Shown one piece after another: positions 1 through 7,051 of a stretch of 25,267 nucleotides of DNA. Source of the stretch: a virus; IMG/VR virus record IMGVR_UViG_3300046529_000415, positions 1-25,267 of that record; one strand, 5' to 3'. The first letter of the stretch is position 1. The number at the start of each line of letters is the position of its first letter. The position numbers were made by a program, and so were the translations under genes. The notes beneath the pieces are model-generated. The model had not been told where the DNA came from. It saw nothing but the letters and a program-made list of their open reading frames with translations, and did no database searches.

Positions 1-110
1 CGAGCTGTCACGACAGGCAAAAGCGTTTCATCGAAACCCGCGGCCACAGCATCGAGGTCGGCGACGACGGCTGGCCGATAGACCCGAATCATCCGGCAAA
101 CAGGAGCTGA
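1..110 (+). CDS. 3' end of an unidentified protein (partial)
   Basis: An open frame enters from the left edge (first complete codon at base 3) and stops with TGA at 108-110. The 35 visible residues are polar and end in DPNHPANRS. The stop lies 3 bases before the next start, and the AGGAG that serves the next gene sits inside its last codons, which is the packed layout seen elsewhere here. Too little is present to assign a family. By position it could be a packaging or head gene, but this is inference from context only. Confidence 0.5.
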   Translation, partial: SCHDRQKRFIETRGHSIEVGDDGWPIDPNHPANRS

Positions 111-113
111 GCC

Positions 114-455
114 ATGCCGCTCGCGATCGTAGACGGCCCGACCATTGCGGCCGGTGAATCACTTTCGGACGGCGCCGACTGCTCGGGCGGCACCATCGTG
201 CGGCTTACGATCCCGCAGGAGTTCACGCCGGCCAATCTGACGTTTCAGGTTTCGAGCGACGGCAACGGTTACAACGATCTGTTTGCGGCGGACGGCACCG
301 AGGTCACGGTAGCGGCGAAGCCGAGCACCGGCATCGCGGTGAGCGAGCATTGGACGAGGTCGATCAACTTCATCAAGTTCCGCTCGGGATCGCGCAGCCA
401 TCCAGTGGCGCAGCACGTGGACTGCAAATTCGCGATTGCGGTCGAGACCGCATAG
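114..455 (+). CDS. Small conserved phage protein of unknown function
   Basis: A 113-residue protein without recognisable catalytic motif, signal peptide or membrane segment. It alternates short polar and hydrophobic stretches (TIVRLTIPQEF, LTFQVSSDG, SINFIKFRSG), suggesting a beta-sandwich. The ATG at 114 has a good AGGAG seven bases upstream (102-106). It sits directly before the protease/capsid gene, so a minor head or decoration role is possible, but this is only a position-based guess. Reading frames on the opposite strand here are less convincing because they lack ribosome sites. Confidence 0.7.
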   Translation: MPLAIVDGPTIAAGESLSDGADCSGGTIVRLTIPQEFTPANLTFQVSSDGNGYNDLFAADGTEVTVAAKPSTGIAVSEHWTRSINFIKFRSGSRSHPVAQHVDCKFAIAVETA

Positions 456-476
456 CCGGAAGTGAGGAGACCTGCC

Positions 477-2612
477 ATGGGTATGCGCCAACGTCAGGGC
501 GATCTCTATCCCGATCTCGACGAGTCCTATATCGATTTCATGGGCCGCTGCGGCGATGAGATCGGCGACCAGGATGTTTGCCAGTTGATCTGGGAGGACG
601 CCTGGGACGAAGACAAGGGCGCGGCAAAGGACGTTTGCTACAAGACCCACGCTGGCCAGGTCAACGGATTAGAGTTTGTGCTGTCGGATGAAACGCCCGA
701 CCGCATGGACGACGTCATCATGTCCGACGCCTGGGATCTGGCGTCGTTCCAGAAAAACCCGATTGCACTGTTCAATCACAACAGCAACGCGCCGATCGGC
801 AAATGGACGGGCGTTCGCGTCATCGACAAGCAGTTGCGCGGACACCTCGAGCTGGCGCCCGCCGGCACCAGCGACCGCATCGACGAGATCCGCAAGCTGA
901 TCGACGCCGGCATTCTGCGCGCCGTCAGCGTCGGTTTTCGTCCGAAGGAATCCAAGCCGCGGCCGGAATCCGATTACGGCGTGTTCTTCACCAGGGCCGA
1001 ATTGGTCGAGACCAGCTTGGTCTCGGTGCCGGCAAACCCGAATGCGCTGGCCATCGCCAAGTCACTCAAGATTTCGCCCACGACCATCGATCTCGTTTTC
1101 GCCGGGAAAGGCAAAGGACGCGGGATCGCACGGCGCGGGCTCACCGGCGGGCAAGCCGATACGCGACCACAGTTAAGAAAGGGCACGACCATGACGTCGT
1201 TTGCTCAACGGATCACTGCTTGCGAGCAGCGCCTGAACGCGCTTCGCGACCAGCTTGCAGACCACTACGACAAACTCGACGACAGCAACGTCAGTGACAC
1301 GCAGCTCGGGGTTTCCGACGAGATCAACCAGAAAATCAGGCAAGAAGAGCGCGCGCTTGCCTCGTTGCGGGAATCCGAGCGCAATCTCGGCGCCGAATCC
1401 GATAGCGGCCATTCGTCGGGGAGGTCGCTGGCTCTGCATCAGGCCACCGCTGTTCCCGTGCCGCAGAGAGACAAGGCCACGCCGCGGCCCTTCAGTCTTG
1501 CGCCTGCCAAAAAGCTCGACCCGCTCGATCTGCTCGTGCGGATGGGCGTCGTGCAATTGTTTGCGCACCGGCAGCGCAAGCCGCTCGACCTGGTCTTGCG
1601 CGAAATCTATGGCGACGACGAACTGCACAAGGCGGCGCTTGCCTGGCACATGCGCGCCGCTAGCGCGATCGCGCAGACTGCCGTCACCGGATGGGCGGCA
1701 GAACTCGCGCAGACGACCTATACGGCGTTCATGGACGCGCTCTATCCGTCGTCGATCTTTCCGAGGTTGTCGGCGCTGGGATTGTCGCTGACCTTCGGTC
1801 CCTACGGCAAGATCGTCATCCCGACGCGGGCCAACACGCCGACGATCGCCGGATCGTTCGTCGGTGAAGGACTCCCGATCCCGGTTCGTCAAGGCTTGTT
1901 CACGTCTCAGACGTTGACGCCCAAGAAAATGGCCGTGATAACCACTTTTACCCAAGAACTCGAGGATCACAGCCAGCCGGCGATCGAGGGTCTGCTGCGC
2001 GACGCGGTGCAGATGGACACGGCAATCGTGCTCGACAGCGTCCTGATCGATGCCAATCCGGCGACCACAGTTCGTCCCGCCGGCATCCTCAACGGCGTTT
2101 CCGGCTTGACGCCGACCGCCGGCGGCGGTTTCACGGCGTTGACCGGCGACATCAAGCAGTTGACCGGCGCGCTGTTGACGGGAACCAAGGGCAATGTCCG
2201 CAATCCGGCATGGCTCATGAACCCGCAACAGGTCAACAGCATCGGCCTGACCGCGGCGCCAGGCGCGGGCGTTTTCCCGTTCCGCGACGAGATCAGCCAA
2301 AAGCGATTGAGCGGATGGCCGGTGATCGACTCCGGTTCTGTGCCGGTCGGCACAGTGATCGTGATCGACGCCGCAGACTTCGTCTCGGTCGGTGGCGAGG
2401 CTCCGCGGTTCGAAATCAGCGACCAGGCCACGCTTGTTTTCGATGACACGGCGCCGGGAGATATCGGCACGACTGGTTCGCCAAATGTTGTTGGCGCGCC
2501 GGCCAAGTCGATGTTTCAGACGAACAGCTACGCTTTGCGGCTTCTGCTCCCCATAAACTGGACGGTGCGACGCACGGGCGTCGTGGCGTGGGCGGCGGGC
2601 GTCACCTGGTAG
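477..2612 (+). CDS. Fused HK97 prohead protease and major capsid protein
   Basis: A 711-residue polyprotein that should both form the capsid shell and mature it. Residues about 55-195 match the HK97 prohead protease family (S78): the putative catalytic His is in LFNHN (H101), the Ser in RAVSVGF (S151), and the family's VPANPNA follows at about 184-190. Residues about 239-330 are charged and coiled-coil-like, as expected of a scaffold/delta domain. From about 350 to the end is an HK97-fold capsid core (VGEGLPIPV, LDSVLID, AGILNG). In most HK97-like phages protease and capsid are separate genes. I chose ATG 477 because GAGGAG lies seven bases upstream; an earlier in-frame GTG at 462 is part of that ribosome site. 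An internal start at 1191 could yield capsid alone. The portal follows rather than precedes this gene. Confidence 0.92.
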   Translation: MGMRQRQGDLYPDLDESYIDFMGRCGDEIGDQDVCQLIWEDAWDEDKGAAKDVCYKTHAGQVNGLEFVLSDETPDRMDDVIMSDAWDLASFQKNPIALFNHNSNAPIGKWTGVRVIDKQLRGHLELAPAGTSDRIDEIRKLIDAGILRAVSVGFRPKESKPRPESDYGVFFTRAELVETSLVSVPANPNALAIAKSLKISPTTIDLVFAGKGKGRGIARRGLTGGQADTRPQLRKGTTMTSFAQRITACEQRLNALRDQLADHYDKLDDSNVSDTQLGVSDEINQKIRQEERALASLRESERNLGAESDSGHSSGRSLALHQATAVPVPQRDKATPRPFSLAPAKKLDPLDLLVRMGVVQLFAHRQRKPLDLVLREIYGDDELHKAALAWHMRAASAIAQTAVTGWAAELAQTTYTAFMDALYPSSIFPRLSALGLSLTFGPYGKIVIPTRANTPTIAGSFVGEGLPIPVRQGLFTSQTLTPKKMAVITTFTQELEDHSQPAIEGLLRDAVQMDTAIVLDSVLIDANPATTVRPAGILNGVSGLTPTAGGGFTALTGDIKQLTGALLTGTKGNVRNPAWLMNPQQVNSIGLTAAPGAGVFPFRDEISQKRLSGWPVIDSGSVPVGTVIVIDAADFVSVGGEAPRFEISDQATLVFDDTAPGDIGTTGSPNVVGAPAKSMFQTNSYALRLLLPINWTVRRTGVVAWAAGVTW
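1175..1193 (+). promoter_or_regulatory. Candidate internal ribosome site and start for separate capsid synthesis
   Basis: Within the protease-capsid frame, AAGAAAGGG (1175-1183) lies seven bases before an in-frame ATG at 1191. It falls exactly at the junction between the protease's basic linker and the scaffold-like domain. Initiation here would give a capsid precursor of 473 residues without protease, which would supply the excess of shell subunits over protease. This is seen in sequence; its use is inferred. Confidence 0.5.
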
Positions 2613-2636
2613 CCTGGCAACATAGGAGTTAGCAAA

Positions 2637-2945
2637 ATGGCAGAGCATGAAGACGTGAAAAAGCGTCTCGCCGACGAGCGAGCCGCGCGCGAGAAAACCC
2701 AGGCCGAGCAGCGCGAAGCGCAGAGTGCGGTGAAGCCAACCCCCACTCAAGCCGAGAATGATCTTGCGGCGTCTGGTGTGCATGTATCCGAGCATGAACC
2801 CGACGGCTCGCCGGAAGAGGTCTCGCCGCACGTCAAGCGGCAGGCTGAGGCAAACAAGCCGGCAGCAGGCCGCGGAGATTATTCGACGAGGGCCATGGAC
2901 AAGCCGACACCGGCGCACGAGCACGAGCCAAAAGCAAAGCCGTGA
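2637..2945 (+). CDS. Small highly charged protein between capsid and portal
   Basis: A 102-residue hydrophilic protein. The first 35 residues are rich in Glu, Lys, Arg and Ala with heptad-like spacing (VKKRLADERAAREKTQAEQ), probably a helix or coiled coil; the rest is Pro/His/Glu-rich and looks disordered. AGGAG precedes the ATG. The stop codon directly abuts the portal start, so the two are probably co-translated. No family is recognised. A scaffold or portal-associated role would fit its place and composition but is not shown by any motif. Confidence 0.7.
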   Translation: MAEHEDVKKRLADERAAREKTQAEQREAQSAVKPTPTQAENDLAASGVHVSEHEPDGSPEEVSPHVKRQAEANKPAAGRGDYSTRAMDKPTPAHEHEPKAKP

Positions 2946-4340
2946 ATGAACGCGACCTCGTGGTTGTCACGCATCGCGAAGCTGGTGCGCAAGGGCGAGG
3001 GCGACTTTCGCCCTGGCCCATACTACCTGCCGGTCACGGGCGGCTGGCTGCCGGATGGGGCCGGCTGGAATTGGTGGCAGCAGGGCTACGATCCGGTCTC
3101 GGGGCCGCGCTCGGCGATGGTAGAGGCTTGCGTTTCGGCATACGCCCAGACGATCGCGATGTGTCCGGGCGATCATTGGCGGCTGAACGCCAAGGGTGGC
3201 CGGGAGCGGGTCAAGTCCTCCGCCCTCTCCCGCCTCTTGCGCTATCCCAACGATTATCAATCGATCAGCGACTTCATGCTGAACGTGACGCGGTCGCTCT
3301 ACCTCGAAGGCAATGCCTATGCGCTCGCGCTGCGCAACGACCGCTTCGAGATCGACGAGCTCCATTTGATGGACCCGATGAATTCCCGTCCGCGGCTCGC
3401 GACGAATGGCGAGGTTTTCTATCAACTGTACGGCAACGATGTCATTCAGCGGCGCCTCGGCGCCGATGCGCTGCTCGTGCCGCAGCGCGATGTCTTGCAT
3501 ATCAAGCTGCACACGGTGCGCCACCGCATGCCGACTCCGCTCGTCGGCGAGTCGCCACTGGTCGCTGCTTACAGCGATATCGGCGTCAGCACCGCGATCA
3601 TGAATCAGCAATACGCGTATTACCGGAACGAGGCGCGGCCGAGCGCGGTACTTACGACCGACCTCACGATGGACAAGGACCAACTGCAGGCGCTGCGCGA
3701 CCGCTGGAACGAACAGGCCAAGGGTCTGCACCAGGGCGGCACGCCGATTCTGACTTCAGGGCTCAAGGTCCAGCCATGGACGTCGGCCGGCAGGGAAGCG
3801 GCCACCGCGGACATTCTCAAGCTGTCGAATGAGAACATCGCACTGGTGTATCGGATACCGCTGCAGATCCTTGGGTTTGGTGGCGCGACGTTCTCGTCGA
3901 CCGAAGCATTGATGCAAGGCTGGAAAGCGTCCGGTCTCGGCTTCGCGCTCAATCACATCGAAGAATCGATCGGAAACCTTTTCCAGCTCTCGGGCGTGCC
4001 GGACGAATATGTCGAGTTTGACACCGGCGCGCTTTTACGCTCGGCGCAGAAAGATCGCATCGAGTCGCTGGCCCGCGGCGTTCAGGGCGGCATCTACGCG
4101 CCAAACGAGGCGCGCGAGATGGAAGGTCTCGATAGCGTCGAATTCGGCGACGAGCCCAGATGCCAGCAACAAGTGGTGCCGCTATCTGCCGCTGCTGGTA
4201 TTCCATCAGCACCGCCAGCGCCGGGGCCTCCTTCGGCACCGGCAGCGCCAGTCGATAAACCAACTGCGAAGATTTTCACGATGCCGGTAAAAAGGTCAGA
4301 GGGCGATATAATCAGATCGCGTGCCGCCCGCTTCATGTGA
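2946..4340 (+). CDS. Phage portal protein, HK97 type
   Basis: A 464-residue portal (PF04860 family), the dodecameric ring at one capsid vertex through which DNA enters and leaves. Family features include an early acidic/aromatic stretch with an AMVEACVSAYAQTIA helix, the LYLEGNAYAL segment, the DVLHIKLH strand, and the conserved late block with IPLQILGF, TFSSTEALMQGW and FALNHIEESI, followed by LLRSAQKDRIESL. The length is typical. The last 60 residues are Pro/Ala-rich, probably a flexible tail. It starts immediately after the previous stop. Downstream the operon is interrupted by a hairpin and an HNH gene that looks inserted. Confidence 0.93.
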   Translation: MNATSWLSRIAKLVRKGEGDFRPGPYYLPVTGGWLPDGAGWNWWQQGYDPVSGPRSAMVEACVSAYAQTIAMCPGDHWRLNAKGGRERVKSSALSRLLRYPNDYQSISDFMLNVTRSLYLEGNAYALALRNDRFEIDELHLMDPMNSRPRLATNGEVFYQLYGNDVIQRRLGADALLVPQRDVLHIKLHTVRHRMPTPLVGESPLVAAYSDIGVSTAIMNQQYAYYRNEARPSAVLTTDLTMDKDQLQALRDRWNEQAKGLHQGGTPILTSGLKVQPWTSAGREAATADILKLSNENIALVYRIPLQILGFGGATFSSTEALMQGWKASGLGFALNHIEESIGNLFQLSGVPDEYVEFDTGALLRSAQKDRIESLARGVQGGIYAPNEAREMEGLDSVEFGDEPRCQQQVVPLSAAAGIPSAPPAPGPPSAPAAPVDKPTAKIFTMPVKRSEGDIIRSRAARFM

Positions 4341-4352
4341 TAAAATGCGCGA

Positions 4353-4380
4353 CGGAGTTGATGCGCAAACATCAACCCCG
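4353..4380 (+). other. Stem-loop between portal and HNH gene
   Basis: A seven-base perfect stem GTTGATG/CATCAAC closes a six-base loop (CGCAAA). Beyond one A-C mismatch it extends by CGG/CCG, giving ten pairs in all. No T-run follows, so it is not a canonical terminator. Just downstream the ribosome site of the HNH gene (AGGAGG, 4401-4406) lies in the loop of a second, five-pair stem (CAACC/GGTTG, 4395-4411). The two hairpins may control expression of the inserted gene or mark the left edge of the insertion. Confidence 0.55.
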
Positions 4381-4418
4381 CCACTTGACAAGCAACCTTT
4401 AGGAGGGTTGAGGCTGCC

Positions 4419-5096
4419 ATGCCCAAAATCACCGATATCACGGGCGAGACATTTAATCGACTGACCGTCGTTCGCGCGGACGGTCGCAACAATGATGGCA
4501 AGATACACTGGCGGTGTCATTGCGTTTGCGGCAACGAGACATTAGCGACAGCGTATCAATTAAAATCTGGCCACAAAAAATCTTGCGGATGTTGGAGGGT
4601 TGAGAACGGAGCCATTGTCTCTACGAGACATGGGGGCGCCAAGCGCACGGAAATAACACGGCTCTATAGAATCTGGGGCGGCATGCTCAACCGATGCAGC
4701 AATCCCAACAATCAAGCATTTCCCCGTTACGGAGGTCGCGGCATTTCTGTTTGCGATGATTGGCATTCATTTCCGGCATTTCGCGATTGGGCAGAGAAAA
4801 ATGGATACCAAGACGATCTGGCAATCGACCGCATCGACAATGACGGCAACTACGAGCCGAGCAATTGTCGTTGGGCCACCTACAAAGAGCAGGGACGCAA
4901 TCAGCCGCAGAATCGCGCGGTCATTCGTTCCGACGGACGACGCTTCGCTTATGTAGCGGACGCCGCGCAGGCGACCGGAACGACGACATCGCAGATCGCG
5001 AGCGCAATCAGGCGTAATGGGACTTCTGGAGGTTTCGGTTGGCGGTACGATGAGCAACAACGGCAGCAATCTACTGGAAGCGCCAGCCGCGCCTGA
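4419..5096 (+). CDS. HNH-type homing-endonuclease-like protein with NUMOD-like tail
   Basis: A 225-residue free-standing nuclease of the kind that spreads between phages. An N-terminal Cys cluster (CHCVCG at 33-38, CGC at 56-58) suggests a small zinc-binding domain. The central block (about 82-155) carries RYGGRGI and the degenerate HNH-like core IDRIDNDGNYEPSNCRWAT. Residues about 178-210 resemble a NUMOD1 DNA-binding motif: VADAAQATGTTTSQIASAI followed by GGFGWRY. Base composition is visibly AT-richer than the flanks. AGGAGGG lies upstream of ATG 4419. After Y210 the remaining 15 residues are an out-of-frame reading of the next gene's start, so the native stop appears lost at the insertion edge. 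Nuclease activity is inferred from the family. Confidence 0.88.
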   Translation: MPKITDITGETFNRLTVVRADGRNNDGKIHWRCHCVCGNETLATAYQLKSGHKKSCGCWRVENGAIVSTRHGGAKRTEITRLYRIWGGMLNRCSNPNNQAFPRYGGRGISVCDDWHSFPAFRDWAEKNGYQDDLAIDRIDNDGNYEPSNCRWATYKEQGRNQPQNRAVIRSDGRRFAYVADAAQATGTTTSQIASAIRRNGTSGGFGWRYDEQQRQQSTGSASRA

Positions 5097-5529
5097 GGCT
5101 GAAGCTCTGCTCGAGGGATGGCGCGACGCGCTTGGTCACGCACTCGCGCAAGAACGGAAACAGTGGCAGCGCGGGCTTGATCTGATCGAGGCGCAGGCGC
5201 AAACGACGATCGCCGAACTGCGGGCCAGTAATGCCGAGCTCCGCGGTGAGATTTTGCGGCAGCTCGCGGCGGTGCGCGACGGTGTCGATGGCGCACCAGG
5301 ACCGGCAGGACCGGCCGGCGAGAAAGGCGACGCAGGACTGCCCGGCGAGAAGGGCGAGAATGCCGACGCTATCTTGCTGCCGCCCGAGCTGGCCGAGCAG
5401 GTCGCAAGTGCGGCGCGCCTGTTGCACGAGTTGCCGCCGATCGGCGAACGCATGCCGTCAGGGCGGGTGCTGCGCATCGAGCGGGACGAGAATGGCGCGC
5501 TCGTGCCGATCTATGAGCCGCAGTCGTGA
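5050..5529 (+). CDS. Collagen-like phage protein with coiled coil
   Basis: A 159-residue protein: an acidic N-terminus, a probable coiled coil (about 33-77, with AQTTIAELRASNAELRGEIL), nine Gly-X-Y triplets (78-104, such as GAPGPAGPAGEKG), then a globular tail ending in VPIYEPQS. The coiled coil would nucleate a trimer that the collagen stretch continues, as in other bacteriophage collagen-like fibres. ATG 5050 is preferred because the HNH domain of the upstream gene ends one codon earlier. A longer in-frame start at 5017 (MGLLEVSV) only re-reads the HNH coding sequence. A GGAGG at 5028-5032 is rather distant from 5050. Likely a virion surface or fibre component; exact place unknown. Confidence 0.85.
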   Translation: MSNNGSNLLEAPAAPEAEALLEGWRDALGHALAQERKQWQRGLDLIEAQAQTTIAELRASNAELRGEILRQLAAVRDGVDGAPGPAGPAGEKGDAGLPGEKGENADAILLPPELAEQVASAARLLHELPPIGERMPSGRVLRIERDENGALVPIYEPQS

Positions 5530-5891
5530 TCGTCAATCTTTCGGAAGCCGCCAGCAACGCGATACTCGATCGGCTGACCACCATGATGGACGGCGGCACC
5601 ATCGAGCTGTCGTCGGATAACGGAGAAACACTCGCGGTGCTCAAACTATCCGATCCGGCAGCCGATGCCGCCAGAGGCGCCGAGCTGGTATTCAATGAGA
5701 TCGCCGAGGAAGACGCCGCGCTTGCAGAGGGCAATGCCTCGTCCGCGCGCGTTATCGCTGCTGACGGCAGCGAGGTGTTTTCTTGCGATGTCGGAGATGA
5801 ACAATCCGATGCGGTCATCAAGCTCAACACCACCAGCATTTATCGGAACGGCCCGGTGCGGCTGACATCTTTCCGCCTGGGGATGCCGTAA
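5526..5891 (+). CDS. Small acidic phage protein, unknown
   Basis: A 121-residue acidic protein starting at a GTG that overlaps the previous stop (GTGA), so it is probably translationally coupled. The second half has regular strands (VIAADGSEVFSCDVG, NTTSIYRNGPVRLTSFRLG), consistent with a beta-rich accessory virion protein. The first half contains a hydrophobic helix (LSEAASNAILDRLTTMM). No recognised motif. Its place between a collagen-like gene and another beta-rich small protein suggests it belongs to a surface-structure subcluster; the specific role is unknown. Confidence 0.75.
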   Translation: MIVNLSEAASNAILDRLTTMMDGGTIELSSDNGETLAVLKLSDPAADAARGAELVFNEIAEEDAALAEGNASSARVIAADGSEVFSCDVGDEQSDAVIKLNTTSIYRNGPVRLTSFRLGMP

Positions 5892-6269
5892 ATGGCGGTC
5901 AATTACGATGCAGCGACGAAAACGGCTCGGATGGCCGCCACGATCCTGCAGATCGATGCCAATGCTTCGCCTGCTTACATCGAGATATGCACGGCGTCGT
6001 TTGCCGCTACGCTCGTCACCATCACGCTGTCCGATCCGAGCTTCACGGAATCGGGCGGTGTTATCACCATGGCAGGGGCGCCTAAATCGGGGATTGCCAC
6101 CGCTGCCGGCACCGCGGCGGTGGCGCGCATTAAGGATGGCGGCGGCACCACCAAAGTGAACAACCTCACGGTCGGCACTAGTGGCGCCGATATCAACTTG
6201 AATTCGGTGTCAACAGCGATCGGACAAACTGTCACGATCACCTCGGCGACGATCACGCACGCGACATGA
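5892..6269 (+). CDS. Small beta-rich phage protein, unknown
   Basis: A 125-residue protein rich in Ala, Thr, Gly and Ile, starting with the base after the previous stop. Strand-forming segments recur (FAATLVTITLSDPSF, GGVITMAGAP, TVTITSATITHA) with the phrase LTVGTSGADINLN near the C-terminus. This pattern recurs in uncharacterised proteins of many tailed phages and suggests a beta-sandwich accessory virion protein; that comparison is from memory, not a search. Neither signal peptide nor membrane segment is seen. It overlaps the next start by ATGA. Confidence 0.78.
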   Translation: MAVNYDAATKTARMAATILQIDANASPAYIEICTASFAATLVTITLSDPSFTESGGVITMAGAPKSGIATAAGTAAVARIKDGGGTTKVNNLTVGTSGADINLNSVSTAIGQTVTITSATITHAT

Positions 6270-7051
6270 CCGCCCACCTCGTTAGCGACGAAAACGTCGT
6301 TCACACCACCGAGCAAAGCAGCGGCAAGGTCCATACCAATCATGGCCATCCGATCGTTGGAACGCTGCAAGAGGTCGTGGGCACGCTGGTGGCAACCGAG
6401 GCCGGCGATACCCCAGCGATCACGGGACTGACCGGCCTTTTTGGCACGCTTGCAGCAACCGAAGCGGCCGACACAACCGCAATCGCCGGACTGGCCGGCC
6501 TTATCGGCGCGCTCGCCATAACGGAAGGCGTCGATACCGCTGCCTTTGCCGGAACGATCTCGGCGCCGGCGATTACCGGCGCGCTGGCTGCGATCGAAGC
6601 GGCAGATGTTGCTGCCCTTGCGGGCGCGGTCGGTCTCATCGGTACGCTCGCCGCAACGGACCAGGCCGATGTATTTGCCGCAGCCGGCATCGTCGCTGCG
6701 GCCGGCGAGATCATCGGCTCGCTCGATGCCGTCGAAGGTGCGGACACTGCGGCATTCGCCGGTGTTGTGCCTGTCCCGATTACCATCACTGTCGGCGGCG
6801 GTTACTATCCGCCAGAGAGGCCGCTCCCGGTCGAGGGCGCCGGCCATGGCATTCTGCCCCGGATCGAGGGCGAGGCGCATGGCGTCGTCGTTATTGCAGG
6901 CGAGGCGGCGGCGCTATTGCGCGGCCTCGTTGGCGAAGCGGCTGGATCAAGTGCGGCGCGGCTTATCAACCTCGTGGGCACTGCTTCCGGGCAACATGAC
7001 CTCGTCGAGGATGATGAAGCCGCCGCTATCGTCTGGATGTTGGCAGCATGA
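6266..7051 (+). CDS. Repeat-containing Ala/Gly/Thr-rich protein
   Basis: A 261-residue protein dominated by about six degenerate 20-25-residue repeats (residues about 39-170) with consensus G-T-L-A-A-T-E-A-A-D-T-x-A-x-A-G followed by a variable spacer. The C-terminal 90 residues carry another loose pattern (GEAHGVVVIAGEAAALL) and end in an acidic stretch. An alternating strand/turn solenoid is likely. A related repeat style (VEAASAADxVDG) occurs in the gene at 21380-21808, inside the tail-fibre cluster. Start and stop both overlap neighbours by ATGA. It sits between collagen-like genes and is probably virion-exposed. No enzymatic motif. Confidence 0.8.
   Translation: MTAHLVSDENVVHTTEQSSGKVHTNHGHPIVGTLQEVVGTLVATEAGDTPAITGLTGLFGTLAATEAADTTAIAGLAGLIGALAITEGVDTAAFAGTISAPAITGALAAIEAADVAALAGAVGLIGTLAATDQADVFAAAGIVAAAGEIIGSLDAVEGADTAAFAGVVPVPITITVGGGYYPPERPLPVEGAGHGILPRIEGEAHGVVVIAGEAAALLRGLVGEAAGSSAARLINLVGTASGQHDLVEDDEAAAIVWMLAA
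6380..6776 (+). repeat. Degenerate coding repeats of 20-25 codons
   Basis: Six imperfect in-frame repeats starting at GTLVATEAGDT, GTLAATEAADT, GALAITEGVDT, GALAAIEAADV, GTLAATDQADV and GSLDAVEGADT. The glycine and the acidic D/A pair are the best-kept positions. DNA identity between copies is only moderate, so this is an old or selected protein-level repeat rather than a recent amplification. Confidence 0.75.

Noticed and set aside
462-476. GTG 462 as start of the protease-capsid gene
   Set aside because: This GTG lies inside the GAGGAG ribosome site of ATG 477.
1173-2924. 583-codon open frame on the minus strand opposite the capsid
   Set aside because: It is Arg/His-rich without domains or a ribosome site and mirrors the codon bias of the well-supported capsid gene; a GC-rich antisense shadow.
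2942-3832. 296-codon frame overlapping the portal
   Set aside because: Lower-complexity Arg/Gly/Ala composition, while the portal frame carries recognisable family blocks.
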